The translations under genes and the position numbers were made by a program. Shown here piece after piece: positions 26,542 through 34,326 of a stretch of DNA of 64,000 nt (position 1 is the first letter of the stretch; each line of letters starts with the position of its first letter). Source of the stretch: DASQPR01 sp963724705 (GTDB lineage Bacteria; Actinomycetota; Actinomycetes; Mycobacteriales; Micromonosporaceae). The DNA is taken from positions 62,001 through 126,000 of the forward strand of contig CAVRVS010000001.1 of assembly GCA_963724705.1 (NCBI GenBank). The letters are read 5' to 3'. Under the pieces are notes generated by a model. The model was not told the origin of the DNA and ran no database searches. It worked only from the letters and a program-made list of their open reading frames with translations.

Positions 26542-28605
26542 TCAGCCGCAGAAGTACACCGCTGGGCCGGCCGCGGAGACCGGGCCGACCGAGAACGAAT
26601 TCGTGTGGCAGTGTTTCTCGATCGCCCGGATGCGCGGATCCTCGGCCCGGAGGTCATCCGGCCCCGGAACGACGGCGAACGCGATCGTCCCTGCCGCCAA
26701 CTCCTGGTCGACCTGATCCAGCGACGGCGAGTCGACGAGGCCGGTGTAGCCGCCGATCGGCTCGACGTGCGCGATCCCGGCCAGGACGAACTGGGCGGCC
26801 TGGGCCGACGTGAAGATCGCTAGTCGCCGGTTCGCCGTGAGGTCCGTATCCCAACTCCGACGCAGATCGTCCAACGCCAGCCAACGGACGGCCGTCATCT
26901 GTGGGACGACGACACCACCGTAGATGCCGCCCGTCGAGATTCTGGCGGTCGGATGGGCGAGCGTGCCACCGACCGGGAACGGCGCGTCGAACGACCCGCC
27001 GTCGTCGGAGACCAGCGCCGTCGTGGCGACGGCGGGCGGGATCAGCAGGACCGTCAGGGCGGCCGCGGTCAGGGCGGCTGTCCGGGCCGGCGCCGTCCGG
27101 GCCGTGGATGCGCCGACGTGCCGCCGCCCGCGCCGGGCGGTCGCGGCGAGGACTCCGCCGCCGAGGGCGACGGCGGCACCTACGAGCTGGAACCAGCCCG
27201 GCGTACGCCAGCTCAAGACGGCCACGCCGGCGACGCCGATCAGGAACGCCGACGCGCACGCCACCGCCACACGCGGCGCGGGGCCCCGTCTCATCGCCCG
27301 GTACGCGCTACGCAGGCCGATAGCGCACAACGCCGCGATCGGTGGCACAAGCACGCCGGTGTAGTACGTGAGGACGACCGCGGCCCGGCTGAACAGCACC
27401 GTGAACGTGATGAGCCAGACGCCCCAGACGATCACGGCGGCCCGGACGATGTCCGTACGCGGGCGATGCCGCCGCGCGATCAGAAGACCGATCATGGCGA
27501 CCAGGGCGACGGGCAGCAACCATCCCGCGTCCCGCCCGACCTCGCCGGTCACGAGCCGTGCCACGCCCGGGCGGGACGAGTCGGCCGACGGCGAGTGGCT
27601 GTGGCCGACCTCGGCGGCGTGTTCCCGCGCCTGGGCCGACGGCGTGTACGGCAGGCCCGTACCGAGCCCGTACGTCGACCCGGCCCCGAACCGGTGTACG
27701 CCGTTGTACGCGAACACCTGCTCGTACACGGAGTCGTGCCGGCTTCCGTCGACGTACGGCCGGTCGGCCGCGGGGACCAGCGTCACCGCCGTCATCCAGC
27801 TCAGTGACACGGCGACGGTGACCGCGCCCGCGATCGCGAGGCGTCCGAGCCGCCGTGACACCGAGCCGGGCGCCGCGATGACGTACGCGAGAGCGAACGC
27901 GGGCAACACCGCCCACGCCTCGATCATCTTGGCTTGGAACGCGAAGCCCACGACGGCTCCGGCGAGGACGACCGTACGCATGCGCCCGTTGCCGATCGAT
28001 CGCAATGTCGCGTCGGCCGCCACGACCAGGAGCAGGACGCAGATGGCGTCGGCGGTGTTGCCCCGGCTCATGATCGCGGTCGCCGGAACGGTGGCGGTGA
28101 TCGCGGCGGCCACGATTCCGGTGCGCGCACCCGTGACCCGCCGGGTCGCCACGAACATCGCGACCACGGTGAGCGCGCCGGCGACGACCTGCGGAATCAC
28201 GAGTGTCCACGTCGACAGCCCGAACACGCGCACGACGAGAGCCTGGACCCAGAACGAGCCCGGCAGCTTGTCGAGCGTGATCGTGCCGGCCGGGTCGAAG
28301 CCGCCGAACGCGAACGCGTGCCAGCTGGTCGACATCGTCCGGACGGCACCGGCGTAGTACAGCTCAATGGTCGAGTGGCCGGCGCCCCAGCCGTACAAGA
28401 CGCCGGCAGCCACGGCGATGAGGGCGACGACAGGCCATGCCCAGCGCGGGTCACGGTCCCGACCCGACCGGCCGGAGCCGGCCGCTGGCGGTCGCTCATC
28501 GCCGGCTCGGCTGTCCTCGCCGGCTCGGGTCTCCTCGCCGGCGCGGCTGTCGTCGCCGGCCCGGCGCGACAAGGTTCGCACGACGTCGGTCACGGCCCGC
28601 ATCAT
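26542..28605 (-). CDS. GT39/ArnT-like membrane glycosyltransferase
   Basis: 687 aa. Polyprenyl-phosphate-sugar dependent transferase of the dolichyl-P-mannose mannosyltransferase superfamily. About 11-13 helices start near residue 56 (WPVVALIAVAAGVLYGWG). The first outer loop has YYAGAVRTMSTSWHAFAFGGFDPAGTITLDKLPG, where the family keeps its acidic catalytic residues. IMSRGNTADAI, GFAFQAKMIEAWAVLP and the GSTYGLGTGL loop match the YkcB-like group. C-terminal soluble domain (about 540-687). The N-terminal 50 residues are hydrophilic with a short repeat. Likely glycosylates an exported protein or lipid; Flp/Tad proteins next door are conceivable targets. Confidence 0.87.
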   Translation of the reverse strand: MMRAVTDVVRTLSRRAGDDSRAGEETRAGEDSRAGDERPPAAGSGRSGRDRDPRWAWPVVALIAVAAGVLYGWGAGHSTIELYYAGAVRTMSTSWHAFAFGGFDPAGTITLDKLPGSFWVQALVVRVFGLSTWTLVIPQVVAGALTVVAMFVATRRVTGARTGIVAAAITATVPATAIMSRGNTADAICVLLLVVAADATLRSIGNGRMRTVVLAGAVVGFAFQAKMIEAWAVLPAFALAYVIAAPGSVSRRLGRLAIAGAVTVAVSLSWMTAVTLVPAADRPYVDGSRHDSVYEQVFAYNGVHRFGAGSTYGLGTGLPYTPSAQAREHAAEVGHSHSPSADSSRPGVARLVTGEVGRDAGWLLPVALVAMIGLLIARRHRPRTDIVRAAVIVWGVWLITFTVLFSRAAVVLTYYTGVLVPPIAALCAIGLRSAYRAMRRGPAPRVAVACASAFLIGVAGVAVLSWRTPGWFQLVGAAVALGGGVLAATARRGRRHVGASTARTAPARTAALTAAALTVLLIPPAVATTALVSDDGGSFDAPFPVGGTLAHPTARISTGGIYGGVVVPQMTAVRWLALDDLRRSWDTDLTANRRLAIFTSAQAAQFVLAGIAHVEPIGGYTGLVDSPSLDQVDQELAAGTIAFAVVPGPDDLRAEDPRIRAIEKHCHTNSFSVGPVSAAGPAVYFCG
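28495..28563 (-). repeat. imperfect in-frame repeat (RAGDDS/RAGEET)
   Basis: Four imperfect 18-bp units encoding RAGDDS, RAGEET, RAGEDS and RAGDE at residues 15-37 of the GT39-type transferase, i.e. in its cytoplasmic N-terminus. Probably a slippage product; no function evident. Confidence 0.75.
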
Positions 28606-28652
28606 GCCAGGTCCGGCTGGCGGCGACCGGGTCGCGAGTGGCGCTGTCTCGG

Positions 28653-30944
28653 TCAGCCGATGCCGGCGTGCCGGACGTCCTGGCCTCGCGTCAGCTCCTC
28701 AAGCTCAGCTCGGAAGCTCCGTTGGGCCGGATCTTGCCTACGCTGGCCGGCGAACTGCATCGCGCGACCGCCGGGCACTCGATCGATCACCGTACGGGAC
28801 GCGGCCCGCGCGAGATCCAACGGCGACGGGTCGCCGGTCTCCCGCGCCTCGGCGATCAGCGACACGACCTCGCCGACGAGCGCGGCGGGAAGTGACGCGG
28901 CCGGCATCAGCGCATCGCCCAGGAAGCCGATGTGCAGATCGCCACCACCGCCGACATTCATCTGGTACTTACCGACCGGAAGACCGTCCGGCGTTGGCGC
29001 GACGACCGCCGCCATCCCGACGCCCGGCGTGGCCATCAGATCCCGTTCCAACGCGCTCAGCGCCACGTGGTCGCTGATCGCGGGCGCCGCGACGAGCAGC
29101 ACGTCCGGCGACCGTACGTCGTGCAGATTGGCGACCGCGTCGGCCAGCCGGTGATGGAACGCGGCCACCGCGACCGGGATGGACGGCTCGACCCGGATAC
29201 GTGCCGGATCGAACGCCGACAGCGTGGCAGCCTCCGGCCCGAAGCCGGCCAGCGTGACCCGGACGTCGTCGGCCCATACGTTGTGGCACAACTCGGCGAC
29301 GATGAAACGCAGGAGATTCATCGCCTCGACGGGGTCGCCGCCGATGCCCAGCATGCGCAGGTACTCGAGGTCGAGCAGAGCGTGCTGGCGGTCGCGGCCG
29401 CCGACCGTGCAGAGCAGCGGCAGCGGGGCGATCTGATCGGCCGGCGATCCGAGTGTCACGCTGGGATCGAGCCGCCACCCGTTGGGGTCGTCGACGAACG
29501 GCGACGGAGCCGACCGCGACTCGTCGGCCAGCAGCAACGTCGCCGATCCGTGGTCGAGCCACACGCCGGCCACCTGTGGAATCGCCTCGACCGGCCAGTC
29601 AGCCACCCGGTCCGACAGCACCCGCAACGCTGTGTCGAGTCGGACCACGTCCTCGACCCGGGTCGGTGACATCAGCCTGAGCCCGCCGCCGCCGGTGGCC
29701 GGCATGACCGACGTCCGTCCGAGTCGCTGGCCGATCTGGTCCCGCCGCCGCATCACGACCACGGCCAATGAGACGACCGCCGCCAGCGTGCCGGACGCCG
29801 CAAGCATCTCGCTCACGACGCCTTCGGCCGGCGCATCCATCGCCACCGACGGCTCGGCGTCCCGAGATCCGTCCGCGGCTCCGGTCGCCCGGGTCGCGCC
29901 GCGGGCCGGATCGGCGGCCGTGGGCCGCACGTGATCGGCCGTGCCTTGGGCAACGCCGGACGCCACCGGCGGCGCGGACTCCATTGGCGGCGCCGATGCC
30001 ACCGGTGGAGCGGACTCCACCGGTGAAGCGGTATCCGTTGGCGAAGCCGACGCCACCGGTGGGGCGGCGCGGTCTCCTGGTCCGGGACGAGCCGGATCCG
30101 CCGCGCTGGCCGCCCGCGCCGCCGGCGACGCTGGTTGGGGTAACGGTGCTGATTGCGTGGATGGAGCTTCGCTGTCGCCGGACGATTGCGCACCCGAACC
30201 GGCGACGATGTCACCGGTCGCATGCCGGTGCACGCCGGAGTCTTCGGCGCCGGCCGGCAACGTGATGCGTTCGCCGATGTTGATCAGATTCGGGTCCTTG
30301 ATGTGGTTGTGATGGGCGATCTCGGTCGCACTGCCGAAGGTCCCGCCGAATCGCTCGGCAATGCGGCCGAGGTAGTCGCCTTTGTGGACCTTGTAGACCA
30401 GATGCTCATCCGGTGTCGCGGTCTCCGGGCTCACATGCGTACCGGCCAGTGCTGCGTCCTGATGCACGGCGGCGGGCGCGGCGACGGCCTGATCCGCGAT
30501 CGGCGCTGAATCGGGCGTCGTGACCGCGACCGCGGCGACCGGCGCGTGCGGCGACGCGAGGCCCGCTGCGGGTGCCGTGATGGTCAGCGCGACCGCCGTG
30601 ATGAGGCCGGCCGCCCAGCGCTGCGGACCGCCGAGCCCGGGTAGGTGGGCCGCGGCGCGACCGCGCAGGCGCGCGACGATCTCGACGACGATCGACAACG
30701 CGAAGCAGGCCCACGCCAGCCATCCCACGATGACGAGGAGTCGGATGAACAACGTGCCGGTGGCGTCCTTGTGCAGCAGATCGTCGCGCAGGCTCGACCA
30801 CGATCCGACGTGTCGCGGCAGCGGATCGCCGCCGAGAGCGGCCAGCAAAAGCGGCACACCGATGATCACCACGGCAAGGATGAGCGCGGCGGCGACAGCG
30901 AGCACGAATTGGCTCGACCGCGACCGCATCGTCGGCTGAGACAT
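28653..30944 (-). CDS. LysM-domain membrane protein of the Tad locus
   Basis: 763 aa, last gene of the Tad run. Three N-terminal helices (residues 13-37, 68-92 and about 108-125), then a LysM domain (YKVHKGDYLGRIAERFGGTF ... INIGERITLPAG, about 183-232), a Pro/Ala/Ser-rich stretch with repeats of SPVESAPPVAS type, a further helix (ASGTLAAVVSLAVVVM) and a long C-terminal domain of unknown fold. LysM would hold the protein to peptidoglycan, perhaps guiding the pilus through the wall. ATG 30944 chosen because AGGAGG lies 5 nt upstream; the earlier GTG 30950 is too close to it. Proteins of this build often end actinobacterial tad clusters. Confidence 0.8.
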   Translation of the reverse strand: MSQPTMRSRSSQFVLAVAAALILAVVIIGVPLLLAALGGDPLPRHVGSWSSLRDDLLHKDATGTLFIRLLVIVGWLAWACFALSIVVEIVARLRGRAAAHLPGLGGPQRWAAGLITAVALTITAPAAGLASPHAPVAAVAVTTPDSAPIADQAVAAPAAVHQDAALAGTHVSPETATPDEHLVYKVHKGDYLGRIAERFGGTFGSATEIAHHNHIKDPNLINIGERITLPAGAEDSGVHRHATGDIVAGSGAQSSGDSEAPSTQSAPLPQPASPAARAASAADPARPGPGDRAAPPVASASPTDTASPVESAPPVASAPPMESAPPVASGVAQGTADHVRPTAADPARGATRATGAADGSRDAEPSVAMDAPAEGVVSEMLAASGTLAAVVSLAVVVMRRRDQIGQRLGRTSVMPATGGGGLRLMSPTRVEDVVRLDTALRVLSDRVADWPVEAIPQVAGVWLDHGSATLLLADESRSAPSPFVDDPNGWRLDPSVTLGSPADQIAPLPLLCTVGGRDRQHALLDLEYLRMLGIGGDPVEAMNLLRFIVAELCHNVWADDVRVTLAGFGPEAATLSAFDPARIRVEPSIPVAVAAFHHRLADAVANLHDVRSPDVLLVAAPAISDHVALSALERDLMATPGVGMAAVVAPTPDGLPVGKYQMNVGGGGDLHIGFLGDALMPAASLPAALVGEVVSLIAEARETGDPSPLDLARAASRTVIDRVPGGRAMQFAGQRRQDPAQRSFRAELEELTRGQDVRHAGIG

Positions 30945-30980
30945 GAGCACCTCCTGGCCAGCGGGCCGGGCGAGGGTTGG

Positions 30981-31430
30981 CTATCCGGTCAAAAGCTGGG
31001 CGGTCGCGACACCGGTCTCGGTCCACGGACCCAGGTCGATCGCGCCCAGGAGCTTCGGGCTGTACACGACTTGTACGGTCACCTTCACGGCATGGCCGCC
31101 GTCGATCACCTGGGCGTTGCCGGTGACTCCGGCATCTCGGAGATAGGCCTGCGCCGCCGCCTGGGCTGCGTCCTGGTGGACGATGTCGGCCGTACCGTTG
31201 ATGGCCTGGGGCAGATCAATGGCCTGACCGGCCGCCCGCGCCGCCTCGGCCGCGATGTCGTCGGCCCGCGCCAGCGCGGTCAGCCGCCCGCCACCGTCGA
31301 CGGCGAGACCCACCATCAGGAAAAGCGCCGCGGCGAACGTGATGACCATGAGGGTGAACGCGCCGTCGTCGCCGCGCCAGTCGCGACGGAGGCGGCGAGT
31401 AAGCCACGCCGTCATGACCGGCCCCCTCAT
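30981..31430 (-). CDS. TadG-like pilus assembly protein
   Basis: 149 aa. After a short basic start comes RGDDGAFTLMVITFAAALFLMVGLAVDGGGRL, the N-terminal helix and V-D-G-G motif of TadG/TadE-like pseudopilins, followed by a periplasmic-type beta domain (VKVTVQVVYSPKLLGAIDLGPW). Start ATG 31430 overlaps the upstream stop by 4 nt; ATG 31415 (MTAWLTRR) is an equally good alternative because both lie in a triplicated start/stop motif. Presumed minor pilin or assembly platform protein. Confidence 0.78.
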   Translation of the reverse strand: MRGPVMTAWLTRRLRRDWRGDDGAFTLMVITFAAALFLMVGLAVDGGGRLTALARADDIAAEAARAAGQAIDLPQAINGTADIVHQDAAQAAAQAYLRDAGVTGNAQVIDGGHAVKVTVQVVYSPKLLGAIDLGPWTETGVATAQLLTG

Positions 31431-31454
31431 GACCGCCCCCTCATGACCGCCCCC
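31412..31454 (-). repeat. triplicated 14-15-bp start/stop motif between tadE-like and tadG-like genes
   Basis: Three tandem copies, 31412-31426 (15 nt), 31427-31440 and 31441-31454 (14 nt each), each reading GGGGGCGGTCATGA or a one-base variant on the coding strand. Every copy carries both an ATG and an overlapping TGA. Because 14 is not a multiple of three, each copy shifts the frame. Confidence 0.9.
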
Positions 31455-31927
31455 GGAACTGGTCGAGGTAGCTGGTGAAGGTCGCGGTCAGCGTCTTCGT
31501 GCCCGGGAAGCCCGGGCAGGCCGACGTCATTGAGCGGTACGACGCACGTGACGGTGACCGTAACCACGGCCGTTTCGCCGATCGGGCGCTGGAACTGACT
31601 CGTATCCGGCACGACCGTCGGGCCGCGAGTGCAGGTGAGGTCTTGTTGGCTGAGTGCATCGTTGGCCGCGTTGAGTGCGGCGGTGTCGGCCTCGGCCTGC
31701 GTGCGGGAGATCGAGGCGGCTCGGGCCGCGTCGTGCGCCGCCGACTCTACCGCCTGCGCGGCCACCTCGATGCGCATCGAGATCACAGCGACCGCGATCA
31801 GCATAAGCAGGACCGGCGCGAGGATCGCTGCCTCCAGCGTGCTGGCCCCCCGGTCACCACGCACCCGGGCCACCACCGTCTTCCGGTGGCGGCATCGGCG
31901 GAGTGGCGCGGTGGTGTGCGCACTCAC
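31427..31927 (-). CDS. TadE-like minor pilin, probable 3' frameshift
   Basis: 166 aa as read. Start GTG 31927 overlaps the previous stop (GTGA). RGDRGASTLEAAILAPVLLMLIAVAV is a TadE-type prepilin-like helix with the G|ASTLE motif; the following domain has one Cys pair (LTCTRG, VTCVVPL). Up to GLPGLPG the frame looks authentic. After that it reads Arg/Pro-rich residues, whereas the next frame gives FPGTKTLTATFTSYLDQF and stops at 31441, which looks like a normal TadE tail. One extra base in the CCCGGGCTTCCCGGG palindrome near 31503-31517 would explain this. The C-terminus is therefore doubtful. Confidence 0.72.
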   Translation of the reverse strand: MSAHTTAPLRRCRHRKTVVARVRGDRGASTLEAAILAPVLLMLIAVAVISMRIEVAAQAVESAAHDAARAASISRTQAEADTAALNAANDALSQQDLTCTRGPTVVPDTSQFQRPIGETAVVTVTVTCVVPLNDVGLPGLPGHEDADRDLHQLPRPVPGAVMRGRS

Positions 31928-32352
31928 GGCCGGAACTCCTCCACCGGTCCACTCGCGACCTGGGTGACGTCGGTCGCCAGCCCAGGCACCAAGGACAACG
32001 TCTGGCCCTTGACCGTCGCGAACACCTCGTTGCCGCGGATTTCGACCGTGACCTTGGGATTGAGCAGGGAGTCACCCTGCGCGGCGATGAATGCCTCGGC
32101 GCGTGCCTGTCCGACGCCGGGGGCGGCGCCGAGCACGCGCTGCGCGTTGACCGCCTGATGAGCGGCGTTCAACGCGATCGACCGTCCGTACGACCACAAG
32201 GCGATCTGTACGCACGCGAAGATCGCAAGGAACATCGCCGGCACGAGAATGGCGAACTCAAGCGTGCTCGAGCCGCGATCCGTGCCGCCCAGCCGGCGCC
32301 ACCAGAGCCGGCGCGATGTCGCGCGGAGGCCGCCGGAAGCGCCGGTGCTCAC
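31924..32352 (-). CDS. TadE-like minor pilin
   Basis: 142 aa from GTG 32352, which overlaps the Flp pilin stop by 4 nt. GTDRGSSTLEFAILVPAMFLAIFACVQIALW is the canonical TadE helix with a G|SSTLEF prepilin-like site. Then a helical segment with ALNAAHQAVNAQRVLGAAPG and a beta part ending VEEFRP. The next gene starts in its stop codon. Minor pilin or priming subunit of the Flp fibre. Confidence 0.85.
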   Translation of the reverse strand: MSTGASGGLRATSRRLWWRRLGGTDRGSSTLEFAILVPAMFLAIFACVQIALWSYGRSIALNAAHQAVNAQRVLGAAPGVGQARAEAFIAAQGDSLLNPKVTVEIRGNEVFATVKGQTLSLVPGLATDVTQVASGPVEEFRP

Positions 32353-32558
32353 TTGCTGCCGCTGTTGCTGCCGTTGACGATGTCGTTGTCCTTGTTCGTG
32401 ACCGCCGTACGGATCGCGATGAACGCGAGTCCAGCGACGGTGACACCGAGCATCACGAGCAGCAGGTACTCGATCGTCGACGCACCACGTTCGTCTTCGC
32501 GGATGGCCTGCCAACGCTGGACGAACAGAGTTGTGAAGATCTTGAGGTAGATGAACAT
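32349..32558 (-). CDS. Flp-type major pilin
   Basis: 69 aa with the Flp layout: a 28-residue basic leader, the prepilin site ERG|ASTIEY (Glu at +5 and Tyr at +6), one long hydrophobic helix (LLLVMLGVTVAGLAFIAI) and a short polar tail (KDNDIVNGSNSGSK). ATG 32558 is preceded by GGAGGAGACC. Forms the pilus fibre after cleavage by a prepilin peptidase, which is not encoded in this window. Confidence 0.9.
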   Translation of the reverse strand: MFIYLKIFTTLFVQRWQAIREDERGASTIEYLLLVMLGVTVAGLAFIAIRTAVTNKDNDIVNGSNSGSK

Positions 32559-32572
32559 GGTCTCCTCCGGGG

Positions 32573-33436
32573 TCAGGTGGCGATGCGCGAAAGTGCCGGG
32601 TATCCGATGAGGACGAGGAACACCAACAGCAACATGCTGGTCGGCACATAGAGAAGGGTGGTCGCCGTGGCCGCGCGCTGCTGCTCCTGCGTACGCAGTG
32701 CGACACGCATCGACTGAGCGCGGCTCAGCAACGTCTGATAGACCTGCGCTCCCTGGTCGCCGACGAGACTCATGATCTCGCCGACCTCGCCAAGGTCGGG
32801 CACGCCGATCTCGACCGACACCTGTCGCAGGCGGGTCCAGGGTGCTTCATTGGCGTAGCGGGCGTCGGCCAACGCGTCGCGAATTCGCTCGAAGACCCAA
32901 CTCTCGCCAACCTGGGCGGCCAGTTCGAGCGACTCGACCGCCCCCGCGCCGGCATACCGTACGAGCCCGACCAGCGTCAGGTAGGTGGCGACCGCCCGCC
33001 GGAACTCCTCCCGCGCGGCGTCGGCCTTCTGCCGGATGCCCGAGTCGACCAACAGGAAGAACAGGATCGCCAGGACGAGGCCTGCAAGTGTTGGGTAATA
33101 CCAATGAATGTGGATGCCGAACTGGCCGAACACCGCGGCGGCGACGCTCGGGAAGATCAGTCCGAGCAGTGGATATCCGAGTTTCTCCAAGGTGTAGCGG
33201 TCGGTCGTCATGCCGATCAGCCGCATGTCGGCGAGCGGCGGCTTCAGACCGAGCCGGGCGCTCAGGGAGGGTTTGGCGGCCGCCGGCGCTGCGCTCACCT
33301 GATTCGTCGTCGGATGCAGCCGAGCCAGCGCCGACTCCAGCGCCGGCGGAGCCGGCACCGCGCCACGTACGACCAGGAACACGCCGAGCCCGACCACCGC
33401 GCCGAATACGAGAGCGAGCTGGACCAGCGTCGTCAC
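32573..33436 (-). CDS. tadC: Tad secretion inner-membrane protein TadC
   Basis: 287 aa, type II secretion F domain. Start GTG 33436 overlaps the tadB stop (GTGA); a much longer open frame upstream is only the shadow of tadB. One N-terminal helix, then GLKPPLADMRLIGM, two helices around GYPLLGLIFPSVAAAVFGQFG and YPTLAGLVLAILFFLL, the cytoplasmic F domain (AVATYLTLVGLVRYAGAGAVESLELAA) and a C-terminal helix. With TadB it forms the membrane core that assembles the pilus. Confidence 0.9.
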   Translation of the reverse strand: MTTLVQLALVFGAVVGLGVFLVVRGAVPAPPALESALARLHPTTNQVSAAPAAAKPSLSARLGLKPPLADMRLIGMTTDRYTLEKLGYPLLGLIFPSVAAAVFGQFGIHIHWYYPTLAGLVLAILFFLLVDSGIRQKADAAREEFRRAVATYLTLVGLVRYAGAGAVESLELAAQVGESWVFERIRDALADARYANEAPWTRLRQVSVEIGVPDLGEVGEIMSLVGDQGAQVYQTLLSRAQSMRVALRTQEQQRAATATTLLYVPTSMLLLVFLVLIGYPALSRIAT

Positions 33437-34326
33437 GATGCGCCACCCTTCTTCGTCGGCATCTGCAACAGGCGTGGGATGCGGGCCGGCGTGTTCAGCT
33501 TCCGCATCCACAGCAGGAGCAGCCCGCAGGCGATCACGCACGCGACCAGGACGAACTGCCCGGTGAACGTGTGATACGGCGCCATGTACGTCTTGTTGAT
33601 GAGCAGCACCAGCAGTCCGCCCAGGGTCAGTGCGGTCAGGATGTTGCCCGACAACCGTGCGTCGGTGCGGCCGGCCGAAATCTCCCGGCGCATCGTGAGC
33701 AGCTCGGCGATCCCCTCCGTCACCCGGTCGAGGACGTCGGCAAGCTTCGGCCCGCGTTCCTTGGCATTGAGGATCAGTGCGGCGACGACCTCGTCGCTGG
33801 TCGGGTCGGCCAGCCGGTCGGCGAACCGGTGCAGCGCCTGGTCGGTGGAGATGGAGCTGGACAGCTCGCTGGCGAGCTGACCGACCTCGGCGGCAATCGC
33901 GGCCGGCGCCTCGGTCGCGCTGACGAGGATCGCCTGGTGCAGACCGCCGCCGGCGCGTACGAGGTCGGCGAGGCGCCGGGTCCAGATCTCGACCCCCTCG
34001 AGTCGGGCGATCGATCGCTTCTCCATCCGGCCGGCGCCGAACAGCCAGGGTGCCGCGATGATGGCGACGCCCGCGACGAGGCCGACCGCCGGAATTCCGG
34101 TGTAGAGCCAACCGGCCGCCAGGGCGACGACCCCGCCGAGCACGTACCCGAAGCGGCGGTTCCGTTCGGCCGGCGCGAGATTCGCGCCGATCAGGCGGCG
34201 CAGGAAGTCGTCGGTGGCCGAAGCCGGACGGGCCGGACCGGTCGTGCCCCGCACGCCGAGCACGACGGCGATCACGCCACCGACGATGGCCATCACGGTG
34301 ATCGCGGCGAGGACGGCGTCGCTCAT
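33433..34326 (-). CDS. tadB: Tad secretion inner-membrane protein TadB
   Basis: 297 aa, type II secretion F domain. Helices at about 5-22 and 68-95, cytoplasmic F domain (IWTRRLADLVRAGGGLHQAILVSA ... SISTDQALHRFADRLADP), and two C-terminal helices. Start ATG 34326 lies in the tadA stop codon (ATGA), and its own stop overlaps tadC. Partner of TadC and of the TadA ATPase. Confidence 0.9.
   Translation of the reverse strand: MSDAVLAAITVMAIVGGVIAVVLGVRGTTGPARPASATDDFLRRLIGANLAPAERNRRFGYVLGGVVALAAGWLYTGIPAVGLVAGVAIIAAPWLFGAGRMEKRSIARLEGVEIWTRRLADLVRAGGGLHQAILVSATEAPAAIAAEVGQLASELSSSISTDQALHRFADRLADPTSDEVVAALILNAKERGPKLADVLDRVTEGIAELLTMRREISAGRTDARLSGNILTALTLGGLLVLLINKTYMAPYHTFTGQFVLVACVIACGLLLLWMRKLNTPARIPRLLQMPTKKGGAS

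Noticed and set aside
26306..26716. 136-codon plus-strand frame starting ATG 26306 within the structured RNA region
   Set aside because: It runs antisense into the GT39 gene, becomes low-complexity and has no domain. Only the first codons overlap the conserved-looking element.
30000..30100. possible CRISPR-like array in the LysM gene
   Set aside because: The repeats are in-frame Pro/Ala/Ser codons of a protein linker, irregular in length and without unique spacers.
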